Of a stretch of 64,000 bases of DNA, positions 53,041 to 59,815 are shown one piece after another. Numbering within the stretch: position 1 is the stretch's first letter; each line of letters opens with the position of its first letter. The notes beneath the pieces are model-generated. The model had not been told where the DNA came from, did not search any database, and saw only the letters and a list, made by a program, of their open reading frames with translations. Origin of the DNA: Aphanothece sacrum FPU1 (lineage in GTDB: Bacteria; Cyanobacteriota; Cyanobacteriia; Cyanobacteriales; Microcystaceae). Location of the stretch: positions 62,001-126,000 of the forward strand of contig NZ_BDQK01000014.1 in NCBI RefSeq assembly GCF_003864295.1. The letters run 5' to 3'. Both the position numbers and the translations under genes were made by a program.

Positions 53041-54651
53041 TTAATCCTTTTGAGGCCAAAAAACAATTGAATTATCAAGAGTTTGAATTTTCGCCCCTGG
53101 ATAATAAAAGGCAAGGATTTTGTCAGCCGTCCAACCTAATTTTGCTAAATTATAAGACCCATATTGACTCATTCCTACTCCGTGGCCGAAACCACCTCCA
53201 ACAAAGGCAAAAGCAGTTAATTGTTTTTGATTATTATAAATGGGTTCAAGATAAAAAAGAGTGCTACGGGGAGGGCCAAAGGCACTACGAACTTCATTTT
53301 TATGTAATTCTATTATGCCTTTGTCTGTCTGTACTTTGAGAGTAATAATTCGTCCAGATGGGGCCCTTTCTGTTACTTCCATCCATTGAATTTTATTAAA
53401 ATTAGCCAGAGGATTTTTACGTCTTTCAAGATATTCTTGTAGGTCTTGACTTAAACTTTGAATAGTTGATTGTCGGTTCCAACGAAATACATTTCTTCCG
53501 GTTTCATTGAAGCCATCTTTCATGCTAATAAATTTACGGAATTCTTGTTCATCAGCGAGGGATTTTTGTGAGAGATCCCAAATTTGTTGGGGAGAATCAA
53601 TAACTGCTTGTAAATAAGGTCTTTCTGCCCCATTCCAAACATCACTAAAGGTAGCGGTAACTCCTCCAGTTGTGGAAGAATAAAGCGCGTCTACTAATTC
53701 ATTTTTATAAGTTAAAACTAGACCCTTAGTTTCTAAAATTGCTTGATCAGCTTTGGGGCTGGTATCACTTAAACCATAGTATACTTGACAATGGGTTGTA
53801 GCACATAATTCATAGTCATCTGCTTTAAATCGTCTAAGATTTCGTAAAGCATAAGTACGAGCAATAATCGTTTGTGCTTTGGCTGCATTCGCGGGAGCCC
53901 CACTACCAATTTCATGAGGAACTACACCTCTTAAATAGGTTTCTAGAGGAACATTATTAACAAGACTGTAAGTTCCATAGGCGTTAGGTTGTAATTTTAA
54001 ACTGCCTCCATAAAGACGAGTTTTTTCTTTACTGTAACTAACTTGAATGGGATTTCTAGTAGCAATAATCTCTAAATTATCCGCTTGATAACGATTACCT
54101 GCTACGGTAAAAGTTGCTTGAGGTTTAGCGGCTAAAATAGCTGATTCTAGATAAGGTTGAGTAAATCCTTTTGCTTTAAGATTTTTTAACAGTAAACGTC
54201 GCAATAAAGGGGTTTCATAAACATCTCGTTTAGCCCAAACTTGCCATCTTTCGGGTTGGGTAACTTCAACTTTAATCCCTTTTGCTTTCCATTGATTTGC
54301 ATTATCTTCTGCGGTTTCAAAGGTAGCATGATCACTAAGAATTACTTTTTCTTGAAGTTCAGGAGAAGGTAAGGATTGTTTGAGAATTTCTAGGGTTAAT
54401 TGTTTACTATTAAGGGTGTTAATTTGACCATTCTTATCACTAAAGCGTAGAGTAAGATTATCCCCATTAGTCGCAGTAATGGACAATTTATCTTTTTCTT
54501 CTCCAAATCGCTGTACAATCCCCACTTTTATCTCAATATCTTTAGCTTGAGCGGGGGAACTCAAGACTCCTCCCCACAGAAAAGGAAGGGAACACAAGGC
54601 GACAAATAGTTGTTTGTCCCTGATTGGTTTTTGAGTCTTTGTACTTGGCAT
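53041..54651 (-). CDS. SpoIID/LytB domain protein
   Basis: A 536-residue exported protein. The signal peptide is around residues 12-37 (QLFVALCSLPFLWGGVLSSPAQA). A SPOR-like region follows (FETAEDNANQWKAKGIKVEV..), then the SpoIID domain with YLRGVVPHEIGSGAPANAAKAQTIIARTYAL and the C-terminal GGGFGHGVGMSQYGSYNLAKLG motif. SpoIID proteins are lytic transglycosylases acting on denuded peptidoglycan. In non-sporing cyanobacteria the role is probably wall remodelling. Confidence 0.9.
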   Translation of the reverse strand: MPSTKTQKPIRDKQLFVALCSLPFLWGGVLSSPAQAKDIEIKVGIVQRFGEEKDKLSITATNGDNLTLRFSDKNGQINTLNSKQLTLEILKQSLPSPELQEKVILSDHATFETAEDNANQWKAKGIKVEVTQPERWQVWAKRDVYETPLLRRLLLKNLKAKGFTQPYLESAILAAKPQATFTVAGNRYQADNLEIIATRNPIQVSYSKEKTRLYGGSLKLQPNAYGTYSLVNNVPLETYLRGVVPHEIGSGAPANAAKAQTIIARTYALRNLRRFKADDYELCATTHCQVYYGLSDTSPKADQAILETKGLVLTYKNELVDALYSSTTGGVTATFSDVWNGAERPYLQAVIDSPQQIWDLSQKSLADEQEFRKFISMKDGFNETGRNVFRWNRQSTIQSLSQDLQEYLERRKNPLANFNKIQWMEVTERAPSGRIITLKVQTDKGIIELHKNEVRSAFGPPRSTLFYLEPIYNNQKQLTAFAFVGGGFGHGVGMSQYGSYNLAKLGWTADKILAFYYPGAKIQTLDNSIVFWPQKD

Positions 54652-54941
54652 ATTAAGCTAGATTGACAGTTTCGGGTGATTATACTTTGTTATCTTTTAT
54701 ATCAGATATCCGATGCAATCGGCATGGCTTATCTGAGTCGTGATCCTAGGCTTGGGGAAGAAGAACTCTTAAGATAATAGTAACGTAAAAAATAGCTACA
54801 CTATCGGGATTGTGTGACGAACAGTTGCTCAAAATTGTTGCCGGGAAACTCAAATAATTATACTAAGTACCAAAGCAAAATTAATTGCACAGTCAAGGCG
54901 CGGGTTTTGATATAGTCGTAATGGTTGAGTAACAACGGTAA

Positions 54942-55004
54942 TAGGGGCGGGTTGATCTAGTTTTTTGGTGAGAATCATGGATTTATGTAAAAAACCCGCC
55001 CCTA
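54942..55004. repeat. GC-rich inverted repeat (GGGGCGGGTTT family)
   Basis: TAGGGGCGGGTT (54942-54953) faces the inverse arm AACCCGCCCCTA, with GGTGAGAATCATGG in between. It lies upstream of the SpoIID gene. A partial arm (GCGCGGGTTTT) occurs just before it. Confidence 0.65.
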
Positions 55005-55036
55005 CAAATTTTGTGTAATTAATTTTGTGTACCTAC

Positions 55037-55171
55037 TTACCAGAGAATAATCCAAAAAGAGAGCAGAAAACCTAATCCCATTAAAGGGTTAAGTTGACAC
55101 ATAGCAATCAGACTTAATATCCAAGCCACACTATTAAAGGTAACACGCTTTTCTCTATCTAAATTCATCAT
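55037..55171 (-). CDS. Small membrane protein, 44 residues
   Basis: ATG at 55171 to TAA at 55037, beginning MMNLDREKRVTFNSVAWILS. A charged start is followed by one or two hydrophobic segments (VAWILSLIAMCQ and GLGFLLSFWIILW). AAGGAAG lies 11 nt upstream of the start. The size and design recall single-helix photosynthetic or respiratory subunits, but I do not recognise the family. Coding support is the ribosome-binding site, clear membrane topology and tidy reading frame. Confidence 0.55.
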   Translation of the reverse strand: MMNLDREKRVTFNSVAWILSLIAMCQLNPLMGLGFLLSFWIILW

Positions 55172-55355
55172 GGTTCCGACTACTTCCTTAATAGTTTATG
55201 TTGCTTTACGGTTATTTAACTCTCACACTTCTTAACAGCTTTGATTCTTAGGAATTTTTCTTTAGAGCGGTAACTCTATCAACTCTAATTTATATTATGA
55301 AAGATTAGTCACTTTAGAACATCCGAAAATTCTCTTAAATTTGCTTTAATTTTTC

Positions 55356-55410
55356 TTGACAAAATATCAACAAATCTATATATTATTTACATTTTAGATG
55401 TAAAATGTAA
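55356..55410 (+). promoter_or_regulatory. Near-consensus promoter with overlapping dyad upstream of aroK
   Basis: TTGACA (55356-55361), 17-nt spacer, TATATT (55379-55384). A 9-6-9 dyad directly follows: TTACATTTT (55387-55395), AGATGT, AAAATGTAA (55402-55410), covering the predicted start site near 55391. A repressor bound there would block initiation. The leader to aroK would be about 165 nt, with CCCAG near 55411 able to pair with CTGGG near 55479. The regulator is not identified. Confidence 0.55.
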
Positions 55411-55555
55411 CCCAGTCTGTCTTCCCTGTCATAAGCAATACTTGTACTGAATTTCTGCTTGTTAGTGACCTAAGTTCTGGGAGTGCGATTGTAAGAAGCA
55501 TGGTTATGTTAAAGTGTTTACGATTCATTGTCATTTCATTTGTTCGACTACTTAT

Positions 55556-56113
55556 ATGCAAAAATTACTTCAAGGAATCAATATTTTTCTCATTGGAATG
55601 ATGGGAAGTGGAAAAAGTACCGTAGGCAAAGTTTTAGCCGTTAGACTCGGTTATCGTTTTTTTGATACAGATATTTTAATTGAGCGAGTCACTCAACAAA
55701 CCATTAATGAAATATTTGTCAGTGAGGGGGAAGAAAAATTTCGAGATATTGAAACTCAAACATTAGCAGAAGTAGCATCTTGTACTAAAAGTGTGATTGC
55801 AACTGGAGGAGGAATTGTATTACTACCAAAAAATTGGAGTTATCTTCATCATGGCTTAATTATTTGGTTAGATGTTCCCGTAGAATTACTGATACAACGT
55901 TTAGCTGAAGATAACACTCGTCCTTTGTTAGATCAACAAGATCTTTCTTTAAAATTACAATCTTTATTAGAACAGCGACAGGAGTTATATGCTCAAGCAG
56001 ATTTACGGATTATGATAACAGAAAATAACACTCCTGATATGATTGTTGATCAGATTTTTGCTAAGATTCCTGAAGTTGTTATACCTCAGTTATACTCCGA
56101 GAATAATAACTAA
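55556..56113 (+). CDS. aroK: Shikimate kinase
   Basis: A 185-residue P-loop kinase: Walker A GMMGSGKST, then FFDTDILIE (shikimate-binding Asp), FRDIETQTL, TGGGIVL and the RPLLDQ lid region. It phosphorylates shikimate at O3 in aromatic amino acid synthesis. ATG 55556 gives the usual N-terminus; the frame is open up to 55514 but adds non-conserved residues. Confidence 0.94.
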   Translation: MQKLLQGINIFLIGMMGSGKSTVGKVLAVRLGYRFFDTDILIERVTQQTINEIFVSEGEEKFRDIETQTLAEVASCTKSVIATGGGIVLLPKNWSYLHHGLIIWLDVPVELLIQRLAEDNTRPLLDQQDLSLKLQSLLEQRQELYAQADLRIMITENNTPDMIVDQIFAKIPEVVIPQLYSENNN

Positions 56114-56229
56114 TTTAAGAGAATAATGATTGCTTAATTTTGTCTGATTTTAAGTAAATTTAGCGATGCGATTAAGCAGAATAATACATTAAACTCCTAA
56201 TAAAGACTTATTAGGAGTAAAGACAAGTT

Positions 56230-56619
56230 ATGAAATATATGATAATAACTGGAGCTTTAATAATGGCTTCAATGATTGTTCCTTCTGAGGCTAAAGCTTC
56301 ACCCACTTGTTACGGAATTGATCAATCTGGAGCCGCTATAGATTTATCAGCGATTTGTAATTCTTCTCCTAAATTACCATCAACTAATAATCATCAATCT
56401 GTTAATTCAGTTCAACCTCAATCAACCAAGTTACCCGACTCAGAAAAAAAGCCTAATTTATCAGAAGATCAAAGGAAAAAAGATATACAAAATTGTTTTA
56501 ATAGTCCTCGGTGTCGTGAAATTCTTGCTCCTTCTGCTAATGGTAATAATTCAGAAAATACCCCTCATCAAGATCGTATTGAAAGGGTTAGAAATGGTGG
56601 TGCTATTAAACATAATTAA
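56230..56619 (+). CDS. Small exported protein, unknown family
   Basis: A 129-residue protein with a signal peptide (YMIITGALIMASMIVPSEAKA). CYGIDQSGAAIDLSAICNSS follows, then a Ser/Pro/Gln/Lys-rich linker and a C-terminal CFNSPRCREILAP segment; four cysteines could form two disulfides. TTAGGAGTAAAGAC is its ribosome-binding region. The family is not recognised. Confidence 0.65.
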   Translation: MKYMIITGALIMASMIVPSEAKASPTCYGIDQSGAAIDLSAICNSSPKLPSTNNHQSVNSVQPQSTKLPDSEKKPNLSEDQRKKDIQNCFNSPRCREILAPSANGNNSENTPHQDRIERVRNGGAIKHN

Positions 56620-56663
56620 TGAAAATATTAGTATCGTTATGTTAAATTATCACAAATAATAGA

Positions 56664-56689
56664 TAGGGGTCAACGGCCGTTGACCCCTA
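56664..56689. repeat. Perfect 26-bp palindrome, copy 2
   Basis: The core GGGTCAACGGCCGTTGACCC is identical to 38986-39005. Flanking TAG and CTA extend it to 26 bp of perfect symmetry. Confidence 0.8.
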
Positions 56690-56699
56690 CAAAACAAAC

Positions 56700-56790
56700 A
56701 AGATGCGGCGTGTCACATCTGGAATTTAGCCTGCCTTCGCAGACTTCGTTTTTATAGGATTAGGCTTTAAGTTTTGATTAGGTTAAGGAA
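56700..56790 (-). mobile_element. Decayed fragment of a family 1 element, inverted
   Basis: Read on the minus strand it gives AAAGCCTAATCCTATAAAAA, then CGAAGTCTGCGAAGGCAGGC, matching the left-middle part of copies D and E. The ends are lost. The remainder of 56620-56911 holds the 26-bp palindrome and no gene. Confidence 0.5.
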
Positions 56791-56911
56791 CCAATTTTCA
56801 AGTTTCTTCGTCCTGATTATACGAAAGTAAAACTATTGTCTGTAATCATTTTTAGACCAAAGATGATTACAGACAACTGCACATTGCTATATAAATAAAT
56901 AGACATTAAAA

Positions 56912-57400
56912 ATGAAAAATCCAAGCAAACATTTAATATCATTAATAGGAATTTCTCTGTTGACAGGAAGCAGTTTATTGTTAACTGAACTCAAGGCAAA
57001 TAGTCAGAAAGCTTGTACAGCATTTCCGGTGATCGGTGCTAAGGGTACAGAGGTAACTAAGACGGTTTCTCAACCTGGAATTCCTGGCCCTTTTGGTCTA
57101 CGTATTAATAATAATTGGAATACAGATTTTGCTGTCGTTCCTCTCAAAAAATATAAGCGGTATATAGTTAATTTTAAAGCCCATGATTCAGCAGAATATC
57201 GCATTAGAGCTTTTCTTAAATATAATGATAATACATCGGACAATTTTCATGATAAACAACTAGGATTTTCTTCAGGACAAACTTTAGAAATTGTCGGAAG
57301 TCCCAGAACTGATACTATTCCTTTTCAAGTTAATGTTTTTGTTGGAGAACCTATTTCTTTAGGTAGAACATACACTATTTCTGTTCAAGGTTGTATGTAG
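56912..57400 (+). CDS. Exported hypothetical protein
   Basis: A 162-residue protein with a signal peptide (HLISLIGISLLTGSSLLLTELKANS). The mature part looks like a beta sandwich (NNWNTDFAVVPLKKYKRYIVNFKAHDSAEYRIRAFLKYNDN in shorter pieces, ending TYTISVQGC). Two cysteines near the two ends could pair. The family is not recognised. Confidence 0.6.
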   Translation: MKNPSKHLISLIGISLLTGSSLLLTELKANSQKACTAFPVIGAKGTEVTKTVSQPGIPGPFGLRINNNWNTDFAVVPLKKYKRYIVNFKAHDSAEYRIRAFLKYNDNTSDNFHDKQLGFSSGQTLEIVGSPRTDTIPFQVNVFVGEPISLGRTYTISVQGCM

Positions 57401-57413
57401 ATTTAATAGTTAA

Positions 57414-58160
57414 TTATACCTTTATTTTAGCAGAAATAAAAACAAAGCGATCGCAAAACTCTAATCTAGATTGATTACAATATTTTTGCTCCATTTCTGC
57501 TAATCCTTGTTGTAATTGAGTATCATCAAATCTAGAGAGTAAGGACATATATCTATTTTTCACCATGTCAAAATACTGTTCTTTAGGAATAGAAACGGGA
57601 TATTCAACCCAATCTACAGTTGTTTGAAATCCGATTTTTTGGAATAATTTCACCAGATCATTATAATTAGGTTGGACAGCTTCGTAGGTTCGTAAAGCTT
57701 CCGTAAATAAGGGATATTCAATAGTAGGAGGCAGCAAAATTAAAAGTAAACTACCCGTTAAATTTAATCGTTGAAATAACCCTTGTAAAAATTTTTCTTT
57801 ATCTTCAATATGATGGATCATTTCTTTCATTAAAATTTTATCATATTTTCCTGGTTCATAGACAAATTCGATCCCATCTTTAACTAAGATTTTATACTGA
57901 CTGTTATTAGGTATTTGCTCAATCATTTTATCAGACGGATCAACACAAATAACAGGATTTTTCAAAGTTATTTTAGAGATAATAGATTTACTATAGATAC
58001 CAGTTCCACAACCAAGATCAACAAAAATATCGGTTGATTTTAATGCCAAAATGTCAATAATTATTTGACTTAAAAAATCAATAAAATCTGGAGAATAAAC
58101 CCAAAATTTATCATAGTTTTGAGCTAATTTTTGATAATGTTCTCGGCTTAAATAATTCAT
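57414..58160 (-). CDS. Class I SAM-dependent methyltransferase
   Basis: A 248-residue protein. Motif I is IFVDLGCGTGIYSKSI, motif II/acidic VICVDPSDKMIEQ, and the later KYDKILMKEMIHHIEDKEKF is typical of Methyltransf_11/25 enzymes. The substrate is unknown. It is convergent with the exported-protein gene on its 3' side. Confidence 0.82.
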   Translation of the reverse strand: MNYLSREHYQKLAQNYDKFWVYSPDFIDFLSQIIIDILALKSTDIFVDLGCGTGIYSKSIISKITLKNPVICVDPSDKMIEQIPNNSQYKILVKDGIEFVYEPGKYDKILMKEMIHHIEDKEKFLQGLFQRLNLTGSLLLILLPPTIEYPLFTEALRTYEAVQPNYNDLVKLFQKIGFQTTVDWVEYPVSIPKEQYFDMVKNRYMSLLSRFDDTQLQQGLAEMEQKYCNQSRLEFCDRFVFISAKIKV

Positions 58161-58273
58161 GTTTATCAGAAAAATATCGAATCTTAAGTGATCGTAGCCT
58201 TAAAATAAAGTAAGTCCCAGTTTCTAAGCGAACCAGGGGGCATGAGAAAACAAACATTACTAATAGGAAACCA

Positions 58274-58438
58274 ATGCACGAAAACCCACTAAAGCGTAAA
58301 ATCAAGGATTTAACACCAGGAGAACAGGACGCAATCAAGAGTCTTCTTGATACCCTTGGAATTGAAAACACCCTCATTTATAGTAATACACCCAAGCAAA
58401 TTATCTATGAAGGTTGGATTACAAATAATGACAAGTGA
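58274..58438 (+). CDS. Small hypothetical protein, 54 residues
   Basis: ATG 58274 to TGA 58436-58438, beginning MHENPLKRKIKDLTPGEQDA. A basic start is followed by an IKSLLDTLGIENTLIYSN segment. AATAGGAAACC is the ribosome-binding site. Its leader (58200-58273: AGTCCCAG...CCAGGGGGCA, then ACTAATAGGA) resembles those of the next two genes, placing it in the same small-gene array. The family is not recognised. Confidence 0.6.
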   Translation: MHENPLKRKIKDLTPGEQDAIKSLLDTLGIENTLIYSNTPKQIIYEGWITNNDK

Positions 58439-58442
58439 CGAT

Positions 58443-58511
58443 AATTAAATCAGTCCCCTAGGGGCAACTAGGGGACATCTCCAAAAAACATATCTAATAG
58501 GAGTTTAACTC
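58443..58511 (+). repeat. Duplicated gene leader, copy 1
   Basis: A hairpin GTCCCCTAG (58453-58461), GGGCAA, CTAGGGGAC (58468-58476) is followed by ACATCTCCAAAAAACATATC, then TAATAGGAGTTTAACTC and the start codon. The same sequence, with an altered hairpin loop, precedes the gene at 58921. Confidence 0.8.
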
Positions 58512-58808
58512 ATGAATGAACCCACTACAGTTACCTATACCATAGCAGAAGTCCTCAAGCGCATTGAGGACAAGCTAGATACCCTTCAAAAAGATGTAAC
58601 AGATTTAAAGATAGGACAGGCGACCTTAACTGAGAAAGTTGGCGGCATGGATAAGCGACTATCTAAAGTAGAAAGCGAACAAGCTACGATGGTTAAGGCT
58701 ATTTCCGACTTGCAAGGTTTTCGTTCCCTGATTGTGCCGATTGTTGTGGCAGTATCAACGGCTTTATTGACTTTGCTTTTTCGTCTTGTTCCTAACTTAT
58801 CCCCTTAA
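58512..58808 (+). CDS. Coiled-coil protein with C-terminal membrane helix, paralogue 1
   Basis: A 98-residue protein: MNEPTTVTYTIAEVLKRIED, coiled coil to about residue 65, then a C-terminal membrane helix (FRSLIVPIVVAVSTALLTLLF). XhlA-like in layout. Its first 18 residues and leader are nearly identical to the gene at 58921, so the two arose by tandem duplication. The function is unknown. Confidence 0.7.
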   Translation: MNEPTTVTYTIAEVLKRIEDKLDTLQKDVTDLKIGQATLTEKVGGMDKRLSKVESEQATMVKAISDLQGFRSLIVPIVVAVSTALLTLLFRLVPNLSP

Positions 58809-58851
58809 GAACGCGGTCTACGAATATGAGAAAGTACTAGAACATTAAAAT

Positions 58852-58920
58852 AAAGTCAGTCCCCGTCGCTAGGCAACTAGGGGACATCTCCAAAAAACAT
58901 ATCTAATAGGAGTTTAACTC
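58852..58920 (+). repeat. Duplicated gene leader, copy 2
   Basis: GTCCCC...GGGGAC, then ACATCTCCAAAAAACATATC and TAATAGGAGTTTAACTC, as in copy 1. The hairpin carries an extra 4-5 nt on the 5' side, but GTCCCC/GGGGAC and TAG/CTA still pair. Confidence 0.8.
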
Positions 58921-59247
58921 ATGACTGAACCCACTACAGTTACCTATTCTATAGCAGAAGTCCTTAAACGCATTGAGGACAAGTTAGACAGGATGGATGA
59001 GAAGTTTGAGGGGAAACTAGACACCCTTCAAAAAGATGTCAATCAGAAATTAGACAAGCAATCAGAAGAAATCACAACAATTAAAGCCACTTTACAGGCA
59101 CAACAGCCATTAATTCAAAAAATCCCCGATTTAGCCGAAAAGGTGGGAGAATTAAAGAATTGGAGACAAATCGTTATCATTGCTGTGACAGCCCTCATTA
59201 GTGGTTCAATCACTTGGGTTATTCGAGGGGGAACCTTTAAACCTTAA
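58921..59247 (+). CDS. Coiled-coil protein with C-terminal membrane helix, paralogue 2
   Basis: A 108-residue paralogue of the preceding gene. It starts MTEPTTVTYSIAEVLKRIED, a longer coiled coil follows (KFEGKLDTLQKDVNQKLDKQ region), then a C-terminal membrane helix (IVIIAVTALISGSITWVI). Heptad lengths differ between the paralogues while the ends are kept. Confidence 0.7.
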   Translation: MTEPTTVTYSIAEVLKRIEDKLDRMDEKFEGKLDTLQKDVNQKLDKQSEEITTIKATLQAQQPLIQKIPDLAEKVGELKNWRQIVIIAVTALISGSITWVIRGGTFKP

Positions 59248-59335
59248 CCTGATAGGACGAGGGTGTCCACCTAGTCACCCTTAATTTAAACAACGCCAAG
59301 TATTGATAATATTGATTCTAATAGGAGTTTAACCC

Positions 59336-59797
59336 ATGAGTTCCTTCGGCGCGATTGCACAGACAGCCATCAATCTTACTTACGAAAAAGATTACCATCA
59401 ATGGACAATAGAACAAGCCCAGGCTTTACGAGAACTTGTTAATACTCATCAGGAATTGAAACATTTTGAGAAATTAGATTGGGACAACATTATTGAGGAG
59501 ATTGAAGCCTTGGGACGTAGTGAATACAATGCAGTCGTTAGCTTACTCCTCAGACAAATTGAACATTGTTTAAAGATTGACTACGTTTCCTTGCCTGAAT
59601 GTCGTAATAAGTGGAAGTCTGAAGTCATTGCGTTTAAGGTAGGTATAAATCGAAAATTTGCCCCAAGTATGAAACCAAAACTCGAAAAGCAGTTTGAAGG
59701 AATATACAAAGATGCTGTTAGGATTGTCGAGGCCGAATATGAAATCAGTTTACCTAAACAATGCCCCTATAGCTTAGACGACTTGCTGAGTTCATGA
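59336..59797 (+). CDS. DUF29 family protein
   Basis: A 153-residue helical protein: TYEKDYHQWTIEQAQALREL, then LDWDNIIEEIEALGRSEYNAV and LRQIEHCLKIDY, the signature of DUF29, a large cyanobacterial family with no known function. It shares the AATAGGAGTTTAACCCATGA start context with the upstream paralogues. Confidence 0.88.
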   Translation: MSSFGAIAQTAINLTYEKDYHQWTIEQAQALRELVNTHQELKHFEKLDWDNIIEEIEALGRSEYNAVVSLLLRQIEHCLKIDYVSLPECRNKWKSEVIAFKVGINRKFAPSMKPKLEKQFEGIYKDAVRIVEAEYEISLPKQCPYSLDDLLSS

Positions 59798-59815
59798 ACA
59801 TTAATTTTTCTTGTC

